Shown in pieces: positions 21,909 to 34,168 of a DNA stretch of 64,000 nucleotides (position 1 is the stretch's first letter; every line of letters starts with the position of its first letter). The notes below the pieces were generated by a model. The model worked only from the letters and a program-made list of their open reading frames with translations. It was not told where the DNA came from and did no database searches. The stretch covers positions 12,853,346 through 12,917,345 of the forward strand of contig CM055206.1 of NCBI GenBank assembly GCA_029224185.1. The letters are read 5' to 3'. The position numbers were made by a program, and so were the translations under genes. This DNA comes from Karalla daura (Eukaryota; Chordata; Actinopteri; Chaetodontiformes; Leiognathidae).

Positions 21909-22280
21909 CCTGTTTAAAAAGTTGAATTTGCTCTTTTCTCATTTTTTTGCCCTCAATGTGGTGTCTCAATACAAGTCGATTAATCGATTTGGGGAAAATT
22001 GAGGCGTTTAAGATGACGTGAGTGGTTTTAGGAGGTTTTGTTTGTATTCAAGATGTCTCTAAATAATTTGCAAGAGGTATGGTATAATTATTAGAAGTAA
22101 CTGAGAGTGATTTGAATTTTCTTCCCAGCTGATCTGAGATTTCATTACAAATTACAGCTGTTTTGCAAGTTGAAGATGTGCTGTTTATGAATAATGAATG
22201 TTTTTTTGTATGGTGCATGTAAATGGTGAGAAACCACATAGTATTTAAATGGAGCACAAAGTGTGTCACCTGCTCTGTGG

Positions 22281-22294
22281 CCAGCAGAGGTCGC
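22281..22294 (+). promoter_or_regulatory. CTCF-like motif
   Basis: CCAGCAGAGGTCGC matches 13 of 14 positions of the consensus CCASYAGRKGGCRS, differing at position 11. Confidence 0.35.
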
Positions 22295-23086
22295 TCTCCA
22301 CCAGCTCTGCGGCTGGCAGTTGCACTGCCTTGCATCACCTCTTTAAAATAATCGACCGTTTTAATGAGCAGTCTTGGCAGTTATGTTCATCGCCACGCAA
22401 ATGTGATAAGACGACGCGAATGTCTGCAAAATCACAGAAACGGCTCGATTTAAAATAGCACAGTGAGAGACTTAAGTTCACTCCTCTGCGAAGAATTACG
22501 GGTGTCTGCTGAAAGGCCTGCTGAGAGTGGTGGCATTCAGAAGTTTGTGCAGAAATGAGATCACTCTCGCACCATGAGGAGGCTCCTTTTTTTAACTTTC
22601 ACAGATTGTGAAGCCTATTTCATGGAGATCTCGATGCCGCGCTACATTAAATATCTTCCAGTCGTATAGGACAGAGAAAATCAGAAATCCTGCCCCAACT
22701 ACAGAAAAGGCGAGATGAATAAAGTCAGTTCTGGTGTTGATATGTTCATCTGATACCTTATTTCAAGTGCCACACGCTGTTCTACCCTATATGCTTATAC
22801 ATAATCTTCTTATATGATTCACATGTTGGCTAGACAACTGGTTTCATTGCAATTCGCTGAAATCCTCAAATAAATAAAACTCGACGAACATAGAGAGTTT
22901 GTTTTTAGGTCTTTACTTTCATTTTTATGCGTCTTATATTTTAGATAAAAACAAAAATGAGAGGTGTGTCATCATCATCATCATTTTCATAGCGGAAATA
23001 TTCCAGGAAATACAGTAGCCTACATCCTAAACAGAGTGCTCTTTCTTACCCTCAGGCTTCCCTGCAGGTTTAACCGGCCACACTTA

Positions 23087-23088
<2 letters not shown>

Positions 23089-23163
<75 letters not shown>
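23089..23163. repeat. Compound (GT)n(GA)n microsatellite
   Basis: 25 GT units followed directly by about 12 GA units. Confidence 0.95.
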
Positions 23164-23315
23164 TGTGTCATGGGACCTTGCATAGATGATGGAGGCTGGG
23201 TTTAGCAGTACAGTTCAATCCTCGGTGGAGGGATTTGTAGGTTTTGATCCTAGCTAATTAATGTGAAACCCTCACTGGGAGTAGTGGGTATCTGTGACTG
23301 GGAAGTTTGAAGGGG

Positions 23316-23318
<3 letters not shown>

Positions 23319-23375
<57 letters not shown>
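23319..23375. repeat. (GT)n microsatellite
   Basis: About 28 GT units, with a further short GT tract at 23487-23509. Confidence 0.95.
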
Positions 23376-23377
<2 letters not shown>

Positions 23378-23579
23378 GGCGTGTATGTTTGGGTGTGTAT
23401 GATTGCGTTTTGTTGTATATGTCTATGTGCGTCCATGCACAGTACACTAGAGAAGCATGTGAAGGCATCTGTGTTAGTGTGTGCTTGTGTGTGTGTGTGT
23501 GTGTGTGTTTATCAGAGACTCACTCAGAACTCTTGCTCTCTGTAAACTCTCTGGAGGTACCAGGGGGGCGTTGAAACCA

Positions 23580-23790
23580 TTGTTCCATCAATCAGCCCAT
23601 TAACTACAAACAGTGGGAAACTTTAATTAAGCCGGGGCCACAGACCATTAATTAACTTTAAGACTTTCATTCCTTTTTTCTTCCCTTCTTCACATTTCAC
23701 TAAGTCACCGAGCCGTAGAAAGTGTTAATTTAGCCACATAATTTACAAATCCAATTAAAGGCAATATTAAGGCATCACAAGCTGCTGGCC
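23580..23790. promoter_or_regulatory. Candidate conserved noncoding element
   Basis: A repeat-free block with clustered homeodomain words: 'cccattaac', 'tttaattaagcc', 'ccattaattaac', 'tgttaatttagcc', 'caattaaagg'. It lies between microsatellites inside the interval flanking otx2. Conservation is inferred from composition only. Confidence 0.35.
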
Positions 23791-25724
23791 TGTGTTCTCC
23801 AGTCTACTAAGACTATTCTCTATTGTGGGGGTGAATGTGGCGGTGAATGCCGGCACACGTAAGCTGAGCAGAGTGTATTAAACTGGGGTTAAGAGTTGTA
23901 ATAAGTTTGATTATTTTAAGGAGTTTATTATGCTGTGTTATCCTGTTAGGGAGGTGATGTTGTGTCTTGGTTAATCCCGACTGTCTTGTGCGTCCCACCC
24001 TGACGCTCTGCGTCACTGTTTGGGAAGGGAAGGCCCCGGACCTGGGTGTGAGGTGGACAAGGGAATGATGGAGGAGGGAATAAGGCATCATTCGTCCATT
24101 GTCCGTCTCTGGCACAATGATCATCCTTGCTTATTATGGCACACGTATCATTTCAACCTTTTGCCCTTACTTTTCCATGCACTTCTCCTACTGTTTACTC
24201 TTAATTAGTGATTATACAAGTACTTTTGCACCCTCACTCATCCCTCGACACTCTGAAAAATGTAGACCATTTTAGACTATTACACTGTGTAGACTATTGT
24301 AAGTCGCCCTGGATATAAGCTTCTACTGTTGAGCTGAATGTTATTCTTTTGTTTATTGAATATGTAGAAGAGGTATGTTAATACATGAGTTCACGTCCTC
24401 ATGCAAAGGAAAGCAACACTGGACCTGACTAAGTTAGCTCCCAACTGTACAACATAGTGACAAAAATGGACCCTTGAAACTACATGTGAAGCCACGCCCA
24501 CCTGCTCTAAATAAAGACCCTGCCATTTTGTTTAACATGGAGGAGCTCTGAGCTTTTCCTAACGAGCTATTTGGACAGTTTGTTTTTTTTAGCAATTGTT
24601 TTCATTGTGACTACTACGATTTGCCATATCACACCAAACCAACTAAAGTGACCACAGATACCAAGATAGTGCTAGTTAGTATTAGCACCTTTTTGGTTCT
24701 CATTATTTGCACACATTACAGTGTTGATTCAAGCAGAGCTGAGAAAATTGTGTTTATTTTAAATTCCCCGCACTGCAACTCACCTTTCGCCACTGCTTGT
24801 CATTTCTGTTTCCAGTCTCTGTGATATCAAGTCCGCTCCCTGCTTGTTTATATTTGTACATTAAACGGCGCCTTCAATTTCCGCCTCGCTTTCTATCAGC
24901 CCGCTAATTTGTCTTTCATGTTTTGATGAGGGACGCGGCCCCTGCAGTGGCGTCCCTCCGCTGCGGAGACGAATGTAGGCCAAGCGCTCCTCTGTTCCCA
25001 CGTCTTCCCAAACTTTCTCCTTTTCATCCCCGCCGTCGCTCCGGCTGCTCGCTCTCAGCGTGACCAATAACAGCCCCGAGGAGGCAGCGTCGTAATTCCC
25101 TGTAAATGACAACTAATGAAGATGGTATTTCCCCCTCATTACTTTGTGTCTTGGAGGCTGTGGGGCCCCGTGATGGCGGACGCCGTGGAGCATGTGTTAC
25201 TGTCCTCGCTTTGCCCTCTGCTCCCCACTCCAGGCCTCTCGTCGTCTGCTCCGGGAGGAGGAGAGGCCAAGGGTGTCAACACACGCACGCTCAATTAGTG
25301 CAGTGTTGCAAGGTGAGAGCCATTTCGAAAACATTTCTCATTACACCTTATCACTGGAGCACAGGGGGGGTAGAGGGGGGGCGGAGGAGCGACATGAAGC
25401 AAATTAGAGGCTTGAATGAGAGACGGGGAGCAGAGGAGAAAAGGGGGAAGCTGGAGACATCAAAGTGTTCCCACTCTATTTAAATTGAGTGATCTTGTGT
25501 GAAAGATCCCCGCTACATAATGATTAACCCCATCCTCCCTCCACCCCCACACACAGGGCTAATATCACACACTCACATACCCTTGGATTTAAGTGTCAGG
25601 GGTTAATAACTATAGGGATGAGGACACCGGGGTATTCATGTGGGGTGTTCCTGAAACTAAAATTGGGTGCCAGTGTCAGCACGTATATGCAAAATGTATT
25701 TTTGCATATGTGCATATGAGAATC

Positions 25725-25727
<3 letters not shown>

Positions 25728-25760
<33 letters not shown>

Positions 25761-25924
25761 TGTGTGTGTGAGGGGGTGCAGACCAGCAGGGAGGTGTAGA
25801 TCACACAGTGAGTGTGCAGGAAGCTCAGTTTCATCTCAAACCGACAGACTGACAAGTTACAAATCCCAGCAGCAGCAGCACTCAACAGACCTGCCAGCAG
25901 TCCTCAGGAAAAAGACTCCCCAAG

Positions 25925-25979
<55 letters not shown>
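25728..25979. repeat. (TG)n tract followed by (CA)n microsatellite
   Basis: TG-rich run at 25728-25770 and about 24 CA units at 25930-25979. These complementary repeats are 160 bp apart and could fold back on each other. Confidence 0.9.
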
Positions 25980-25983
<4 letters not shown>

Positions 25984-26329
25984 GCGCACATAAACACACA
26001 CACAGGCAGTGTGAGAGCTGATCTGTTGCCTGTTTTCCAACACTTTCATCATGTCCTTTAGTTGAATGCATGCAAATGTTGTTGGTCCTTTGCAGTTCAC
26101 TGTGGCTGTAGCATATGTATGTGTGTGTGTGTGTGTGTGTTTGTGTTCATGAGCCTTTCATTTTCTGTCTAAATGTCCAAAAGTGTCTCTCTCAGTGTGT
26201 GTGTGTGTGTTTTTTCAGTTTGTCCCTGTTGTCTTGAGCATATGAAAGAGTGTGTGTGTGTTCATCTTGCTCTTCCTTCAAGTTGTCTTCCTCTGCGTGT
26301 GTGTGTGTGTGTGTGCCTGCTCAATCCTG

Positions 26330-26520
26330 CCTGGTGGATTAGTGACGTCGGCGGAACTCACCCTCTCCCTGTGATAAGGCCACGCGCCGCTGCCTCCCTC
26401 TCCCTGCTCCTCGCGCTCAATTTCAGATAGCACTAATGGAATCTGTCCTGCGCGATTGTAATGCGAGCGAGACTCATTTTCCACGGAGCTTGGAGCTGTC
26501 AGCTTGGCAGGACTGTTGGG
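26330..26520. promoter_or_regulatory. Candidate conserved noncoding element
   Basis: A repeat-free, moderately GC-rich block between TG and GA/TA tracts, with 'gtggattagtgacgtcggcgg' (GGATTA plus a TGACGTCG CRE-like word), 'ctgtgataaggcc' (GATA-type) and 'gcactaatgg'. Regulatory function is inferred from motif content and location. Confidence 0.35.
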
Positions 26521-26710
26521 AGGAAGAGGAGTAGGAGGGAGAGGAGGAGGGGAGGAGGAGAGAGGGTTGATGGGAGGACGAGGAAGGAGCTGCTGATGAG
26601 GAGGGTGTGTGCGAGCTCGTGTTTGTGTGTATCTGCCTGTCTGATGTGTGTGACGCTAAAGGGCCTCCTCCCCACTTGTCAAGGAGCTGTAGCATCACAT
26701 ACAGATAGCC

Positions 26711-26713
<3 letters not shown>

Positions 26714-26776
<63 letters not shown>

Positions 26777-26779
26777 TAT
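26714..26779. repeat. (TA)n microsatellite
   Basis: About 30 AT units with CAT interruptions at both ends. Confidence 0.95.
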
Positions 26780-27104
26780 CCTCCTTTTTGAGGGGAGCCA
26801 GAATGAAAAGCCACTTTGGCACTTTGGCCTTGGGTTTGTTCAATAGTCAATCGTGGTCAAACATTTACGGCAGGTTCATAAACATCATCGTTTATAGATC
26901 TGGGTGTTTGAAATGAGTGTGAAACAAACAGCGTTAATCTGTACAGTACACGAGGAGACACAAACGACACTACCACCAGTCTCTGAAATACTTACACCTT
27001 CAGCCAGTCAAATATGTGAGTGAATGTGGTCACTTAATTGTGAAACTGCAGTTTGGTGATGTTCCTGGTGATGTGACAATAGACATAGACACCTGGTTGT
27101 TCCT

Positions 27105-27170
27105 TAGTTTCTGATTCCTCCTCTGGTTCTGGCTCAAACATATCAGGCTGAGTGAGGCACACATCGTGCA
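27105..27170 (-). pseudogene. Second coding relic with QPxM-x-EPE motif
   Basis: On the minus strand this reads MHDVCLTQPDMFEPEPEEES, sharing the Q-P-x-M-x-E-P-E motif with the relic at 11535-11588. An open frame continues to 27034, but no domain can be recognised beyond the motif. Confidence 0.35.
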
Positions 27171-28124
27171 TCACTCCAACTACCACTTTGTTTGGGGGGA
27201 AAGAACTGCAGAGCTCTGTTGGAGGAACATGGAACATAAATGAGAGGCAGGCAAAAACAGTCAATCAACAAAAAGCCTCTGTGTGGTTGCCAGATAAGCA
27301 TGAACGGGTGCCAGATCAGTGCATAACATATGCGTTTCCACACTGAAATCAAAGATTCTAAAATAGCATAGTAATCAGTCATTTCTGATGAAACCATTGC
27401 TTTGATGTTAACACCAGGATAAATGGATAAAGGGTAAAGAAATCAAGGATAAATATTCCATTCAACCATTGTCATGGTCATCTTCAATCAATGTGTGTAG
27501 CTATGTAGCTGTGTCCAGGTTAAGGTGTCAACAGTGTTCATAGGAGTTAGCTAATTTGGTCATTGTCTCTTATAACAAAACTTGTCCTCAACGAGCTGCT
27601 GTTAGATAGGATACATCATTGCAGTTGAATCAATTTGCCAAGTTTTAACCCAGTCAACATTTCTGTTGAAATGACATAAGCCAAGTAACACATCATCCAT
27701 AGGTCGATATTAGCTGATGTGTGTCTCTAATTGTAACCAGCACAAATGACTGAGCCACTGCCCTGGTTTTCACTGTATGTAGGAGCAGCAACTGGCTGAC
27801 GAGGTGCACTGTAGGAGTTCTCAATGGCATTCATGATTCATGTTGATTTCTTTTTTTTTTTTGTGATTATTTTAAATATCGATTTCCATGGTTCATTTCA
27901 AGCATTTCTATATTATACATGCAATGTCACAAAGTGTATTCTTCTAAACACTATTGTACCCTGTATTTGGACCCTGCCATAGACAGGGCTTTGTTTTGGT
28001 AGTTATTTTATGTTGTTGTATATCATCTGCAGAAATAGTAACGAAACTAGGGTAATCAAACACTGATGAGTAATTTTGCACGTTTTGACTTCTGATTAGG
28101 AAGTAGTTGTAGTTTGACCCTCAG

Positions 28125-28138
28125 CCTGCAGGTGGCAG
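28125..28138 (+). promoter_or_regulatory. CTCF-like motif
   Basis: CCTGCAGGTGGCAG matches 13 of 14 positions of CCASYAGRKGGCRS, differing at position 3. Confidence 0.35.
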
Positions 28139-29888
28139 TGTTTGCACGACGAACACTTGGCAAGACCGGAGCTGCTGACCTCTGGTTCTGCTCCCTGAAC
28201 TTCGCACTACTTCTGCATGTGTATCTCTCAGATCAAACCCTCTTTAATTAATCTCAGTTGTTTTTATATTAATATGTGATACCCAACACAGTTCACATAC
28301 GTGTGTCCCCACAGCTGTCTGCGCACCTCAGAGAATTTGAAGATGTGTGAAAAATGTTTTTTTTTCCTGACACTGAACTTTGGTATCTGACATTCAGTCC
28401 AAATCCAAATACCAGGCCACAAGGTTCAGTGGGTGTCTTTCTGTCTCATTCAGTGACGCTCGGTTCAGGGAAGGAAATACCAATTTGGCATTGCTACAGG
28501 GATTACCGTGGTCGTGGGCATTTTTAATCTGGGACAGACTGTGGCATTTGTCTGCACTTAAAACTGTCATCAGCCCTGCCCTGTCTATCAGCCTGTCACC
28601 ACATCCCATCCTGTTAAAAAAAAGGGGTGAAAACACATAAAACACTGCTGGAGCTGATTAGACTCTTCAAAATAAATAAATAAAATAAATAAACTGCAAC
28701 CTAAATCTCACAGCCAGGGGTTTACGCAGCCAGAGCCCCCATTACTGGCACTCTACCCCCTGCGAGGAGTTTAGTGTCAATAGACCCTCCTTCTGCAGGG
28801 GTGGAGGAGGGTTTGCAGCACAGACCAGCACAGACACATCCCAACAAAGTCAGAGATGTAGAGAAGTCAGGGCCGGGCCAGTGGTGATGAACCCTGAGAA
28901 AACGGACTAAAAACACAACCTAAAATGGCCTCAAATCCAGTATGAAAGAGAGCAAGGGCAGATGCTGTATATGCATCTGCACATACACACACACACACAC
29001 AAACAGAGCAGCACGCATGCAAAAGAGCATATGCTTAATCACCTCTGGAGTTTCCCAGGAAATAAAAAAAAAGCCTCTGTGGATTAAGTCCTTGGAGCTG
29101 AACATTAGAGAAGTGCAGAGTTCAGCTCTTACAGGGGAAAAAAAGGCAAATCATTATCTTCCACAGAGAGAGAGAGAGAGAGAGAATGAGAGAGTGAGAG
29201 AGAAAGTGAGTAGAGAAGAATCAGAGGTTGAAGGCGGCAGGGCTGCGATAGTGAGGAAGAAAGGCGTCACGTTGCGCGGAAGACAGACATGATAAAAGAA
29301 CGGAGCCATCGGCGGAGGAAGAGAGAAAAGGCCCCACAAATTGGCAAAGGGAAGTCAGGGTCTCTCCGCTTTGCATTTCATTTACATGGCTGGCCGTATC
29401 GACCAATCGGATTGGGAGCGCAGCCCGTGGCTTAGGAAGGCGAATAAAGACTCCAAATGCCTTCACTGCTCTCATCCTCTCTCTCATAATACCCTGTCTG
29501 CCCTTCTTTTCTCTCGCTCCCTCTCTTTTCTCCTCTCACTGTCATAATACCCTTTCTCTCCCCATTCTCCGCTCTCTGGCGTGCTACTATAAGTAGACCC
29601 TGTCCGATGTGATAGCGGGATGAGGAGAGGGGAGAGAGGAGAGGAAAGGGGGTGGGGGGTTGCTGGGGATGCAGGGATGACTTTTGCTGCCACCCACCAA
29701 AAAGTAAAAGATGTGTGTGTGTGTGTGTGTGTTTACGTTGGATGCTATTTGCGGCGACATGGGCACACGTGTAGTTTGGGCGGGAAGCTCTTTCATCCCG
29801 CGTCTTTTTTTTTTTGCCATCTCTCACAGAGCGGAGCATTTCCACAACCTGACAAACCCATTGCCTCCTAGCAAACACACACACACAC

Positions 29889-30050
29889 CCATCGACGACA
29901 TAATCCATGCTAATTAATTTGTAATGATTTATAATTAATGGTAATAATGTCTGTGTGATTACACATTACGCTCAGTAGGTGATAATTACAACCGATAGCA
30001 ATCACTTTTATTTTTTTGATGTATAATCGATGGTGCATTGCGTCAGTGGA
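29889..30050. promoter_or_regulatory. Homeodomain-site cluster, candidate enhancer
   Basis: Within 160 bp there is an OTX-type TAATCC (29901), TAATTAATT (29911), GTAATGATT (29921), TAATTAAT (29932), GTAATAATG (29941), GTGATTACA (29956) and TAATTA (29983). The cluster ends where a long (CA)n array begins. Such density in otherwise unique DNA near otx2 suggests a developmental enhancer. Confidence 0.4.
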
Positions 30051-30054
30051 ATGT

Positions 30055-30157
<103 letters not shown>

Positions 30158-30282
30158 GCTCTTCCCCTTGAATTCATTTGAATAATGGCATGTAGAAAGA
30201 CACATTAGAGAAAGCCATGAATGACCTCCAGGCATTTCTCACAGGAGACATGCAGCCACTTAACACTTAAGCACACAACCAC

Positions 30283-30285
<3 letters not shown>

Positions 30286-30326
<41 letters not shown>
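30286..30326. repeat. (CT)n microsatellite
   Basis: About 20 CT units. Confidence 0.95.
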
Positions 30327-30330
<4 letters not shown>

Positions 30331-30540
30331 ACTCACAAGCACACTCACACCCAGGCCTTGAGGGTATAATTTTGTGCCATATTATGAAATGAATATCCAT
30401 CCGTGAAAGAGAGACCTCCGTCTGTGAGTCAAATGAAAGTTTTGGGAGAAGAGACGGAGGATGAGACACACGCTTAGAGACTTCTGCCGTAGATAATAAC
30501 AATATCCTCCGCATTAGTGCTGCATATTTACACGTCACCT

Positions 30541-30554
30541 GTGTCCTCTGGTGG
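30541..30554 (-). promoter_or_regulatory. CTCF-like motif
   Basis: On the minus strand CCACCAGAGGACAC matches 13 of 14 positions of CCASYAGRKGGCRS. Confidence 0.35.
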
Positions 30555-31700
30555 CACTGGGAGCTTTTTTTTTCTCATTAACAAAGTGATGGCTTGATGT
30601 CAATATTTTCCTCCACAATTGTCATCAGAAAAATGATACCCACGTCAATGTGTTTTTCTACTTGCAATGCAATGTTGCACTTACAGGCTCCTTGGTTTGA
30701 TACCAAAAATGGAGGGAAGTCTCTTCCAGATTGGAGGTCAGAAAAACACCTACAAGCGCAACATGAGAGCTCAAGTGTATGAAGAGGCTTCTCAAGGAGG
30801 CGGCTGAAGATGCAAATGCATCCCTAAACCACCTGCAGCAGCATGCGTTCACGGCTCTCAGACTCTCTTTACCCATGTTTCCTCTGAGTAAACGCAGCCA
30901 CACCTGTCAAGTAGCATGTTCAAGCTGTGATTCAGCACGGTAAAAAAGTAAGAAGGCACCCCATGCTCGGGTTCAAATCCAGTTGATGACAAACTAGGTG
31001 AAAATCCAGTTTGGGTGTCATCTCGCCCTCCCTCCTGTCTCTTTCAAGCTATCCTCTCAAACGAAGGGAAAAGAGACTCCCCAAAATACTAAAAAAATGT
31101 ATTCAAATAGGAACACGCACTAGCACCAAAAGCTGAGAATAAAAACAGTGTTGGTTTGAAGCCGGCTGCAAAGAACCAGTTGGTTTTCCACTGTTCCACT
31201 GTTTTCCACTGCTCGAGAGCCATTCATTTTCCTGTAGCTCGTTTTGCTGTCATTTCATCATGTGACTGTGGCATCTCTCATTAACCAAGAACAAACATGC
31301 CCAACTTACTGTTTTCACTGGTCTCAATAACCAGGCCCCCAGTCTCTGACTGTTTGGTCCTAACTCCTGGCCCACCAAAGAAGTGACGCTAATCAGGAGC
31401 CTTTTTTCCATAGCCAGAGCCATTGGAAATAGAAAGAACGGCTCAAAACTGTGGATTTCCTCACAAACTGGCCTAATTGAACAAGAACTCACAAGGAAAC
31501 GGTGAGAAATTACTTTTCCCCGTCCTCCCTACTTAGGACTGCACCATGGGGCCTGTTTGTACCTGGAGGAGTGCCTGGAGGATCATTATCCGCAACAAAA
31601 ATATACTGTTATCACTCCATGCTGAGGTTAATCTGTGGTAACACCTCACCTGTCATCATCATTCATCACCTACATTATCCTCATTATCCTTTTCCCTGCC

Positions 31701-31748
31701 CACACACACACACATGCACACACACACGCACACACACACACACACACA
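31701..31748. repeat. Imperfect (CA)n tract
   Basis: CA repeat interrupted by TG and CG dinucleotides. Confidence 0.9.
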
Positions 31749-31990
31749 GTGCGCCTCATTGCCGTTAATCATCAATAACAATACCTTATTTGTCAGGGAG
31801 GAATGTTTACAATGGGATGACCCCACCCCCCCACCCCGAGGCGTGTGAGCCCCTCCCTCGGGCACTGCAGTGTGTCAGTGTGCCACCAATTACCGAGCGC
31901 AAACTGAATGAGGTCATAACGGGATGGGGTCATTAGCAAAACAAACCCACCGACCCCCATGGGGCAAAAGGAGGCAGGGGCGAGGGGTAA

Positions 31991-32025
31991 GGGGGGGGGG
32001 GGGGGGGGGGTGGGGGGGGGGGGGG
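31991..32025. repeat. Homopolymeric G tract
   Basis: Twenty G, one T, fourteen G. Strong G-quadruplex potential on the plus strand; length may be unreliable in assembly. Confidence 0.9.
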
Positions 32026-33200
32026 TGCTGGCCTTAAGATTTCTCCCCCAGTCTCCCACACCACCACTGTACTCAAACACACACACACACACACACACAT
32101 ACAGAGAGCAGGCCTCTGTTCTGAGGCCTCTCTGGTTTCGCCGTCAACCAACAAGTGTTTAGAGACGTGGTGAAACACGTGGAGCGCCGGGGGTTGGTTT
32201 TCCTGGCCGGGTGTCAGGGGGTCTTGGCTTCCCTTTACATCACCTCACTGTCTGCAGTCGCCTCAGTTCAGACGTGTCATCAAAATGTTTTAGGTGACAG
32301 CGAGGCGCCGGATTACATCATGCATACAAAAGCAAGCGTTACAGAGATGACTACAAAATTTTAGATGCAGGCAGCTGACGGCGACTCTCCATCCAGCCTG
32401 TCGTATCTTCGTCCTTTGTTTCCACCACTTGAAATGTTTTTTGTTTGTGTCCCACTCTCGTACTGTATGTGACAGATTACACCCTGAAGACCACAAAATT
32501 GCAAATCACCTGAGATTACAACTGAACTTTACTTGGAGCAAATTTGAAAACATCTTCATAAATTGTATCTGGATGAATTTTAAGTGTGTTGTTTTGTAGT
32601 TTGGCCAAGACAACTGTAACATGGTTAATGTAGTCACGACCCCAGCAATTTAAACACAGGGTATACTTGTTCTCATTGCATGTGATGCTTTTTCGTCATT
32701 ACACTATTACATAACATTTATCAACGGGCTTGAAGTTAGTCGGTCTTGCGAAAACGTTCTTCCTTGAAGTTTCTAAAAATCATGAAAAACATAATAAAAG
32801 TGAGAAAGCTTGAAGGTTAAATTACCTCTGGAAGATAAAAACGCAAGAATCACATTTTTTAAATGGATCTGGGCTGTGAAAACGTTCAAACGAAGATGTT
32901 GTTTTTTCACAAAATGTAATGAAATGACCTCATAAAATTAGATCCCACTTTAGCTGAAACAAAACAAATGATTAATCGTGACCCTTGCTGTGCCATGTTG
33001 TAAACAACATCCCAGTAATAACTGCTGTTTTCCTGTCTGTGCCGTTGTTGTCACTGGTGACATCACGTAGGGGACGACCTTTTCCTGGGTGACGGTCGAC
33101 ACCGCTGCCTGACGTACCCTTGTTTTCGCCTCGTTGAAAAGTAGGCCAGCAGGATCTGTTGTGGGTCACTGTGGAGCAGGCAGGGCAAAAACACCTCCCT
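32026..33200. other. Noncoding stretch between the G and C tracts
   Basis: No gene recognised; a short (CA)n lies at 32078-32099. AT-rich unique DNA. Confidence 0.45.
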
Positions 33201-33201
33201 A

Positions 33202-33235
33202 CCCCCCCCCCCCCCCCGCCCCCCCCCCCCCCCCC
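33202..33235. repeat. Homopolymeric C tract
   Basis: Sixteen C, one G, seventeen C: the near-complement of the G tract 1.2 kb upstream. Confidence 0.9.
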
Positions 33236-34124
33236 TCCATCCCATCCAACACACACACACATTTTATGAGGAAACCCACTCAAATAGCTGGTCAAAGCGA
33301 AGGGCGAGGTAAGCCTCCCTCGGCAAACACTCTCAGGAAGCTGCTGCTGCTTCCTCGCAGCATCGGTCAACACCGAGACAAACATCATCTGGCCGCCGCG
33401 TCATTATTCCCCCTAAACTATGAAAATATTGAAGATGCTACAAGCGATTAGCGGTGAGGCTTTTCCGGCGTGCCTGCGTGTGTGTGTGTGCGTGTGTTTC
33501 CTTTGTTGGCCAAGGCCATATTTGTGTTTGTGTATCTCCATTGTGACGCGTGTAATCCGCATGCTCTCTAATCCCAGAGCAGGTGGCCAGGCGTGTGGCG
33601 GCTGTGGGGGTGCAGAGAGGGCACACTCCTCCTGCTCCCCTAAACACACACACACGCTCACACACGCACACACGCACACACGCTAGCACACGTGCACATG
33701 AGATTGATCCATAAACCCATAAACACACCAGTGTTTACACCACGCCCTCGTACCTCACATTAGCACAGGGGAGAGGAAGCCCGTGGAGACGTACACCTGG
33801 ACGCCCTCATAGACACACACATACACACACACACAAACACCTAATGACCACAATCACACACATACGCACAATCACACATACACACACACACACACACAGC
33901 CTGCTACAAGATGTGTAACTGGAGAAAGATCTCTGCAGGGAAGCACGTGCCAGTGCTTCCAGTCCATCCCTCCATCCCCGGCCTCCTCCTCCTCCTCCGC
34001 CTCCTCCTCCTCCTACTCCTCCCACTGTGTGACCACGACAGACACGCTCGCCTCCAGGAGCTCAGTGAAACAGGTGGGCCCGCACGAGGCATCTGTCAAC
34101 ACACGCCGCCTCCATCCGTCCATT
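33236..34124. other. Noncoding, CA/TG- and CTC-rich
   Basis: Imperfect CA tracts at 33640-33690 and 33811-33898, and a CTC trinucleotide-rich run at 33985-34020. No gene recognised. Confidence 0.5.
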
Positions 34125-34135
34125 CATCCATCCAT

Positions 34136-34167
<32 letters not shown>
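34125..34167. repeat. (CATC)n microsatellite
   Basis: About ten CATC tetranucleotides with minor variants. Confidence 0.9.

Positions 34168-34168
<1 letters not shown>

Larger units (their letters stand above)
17856..21925 (+). other. Presumed long 3' UTR of peli2
   Basis: No further exon or gene is seen between the peli2 stop and the first well-placed poly(A) signal, AATAAA at 21903-21908, which is followed by T-rich sequence. The segment before it ('ctgtacagctattttgtattattttatat') has typical 3'-end composition. A 4 kb 3' UTR is plausible for a pellino gene. The segment holds a (TG)n tract, a poly-T run (19009-19025) and a family-B repeat. The exact 3' end is inferred. Confidence 0.55.
21930..25700. 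other. Gene-free interval between peli2 and otx2, first part
   Basis: No coding exon recognised. It contains (GT)n/(GA)n arrays at 23089-23163 and 23319-23375, a CTCF-like word at 22281, and repeat-free homeodomain-site-rich blocks at 23580-23790 and 24860-25130. Confidence 0.5.
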
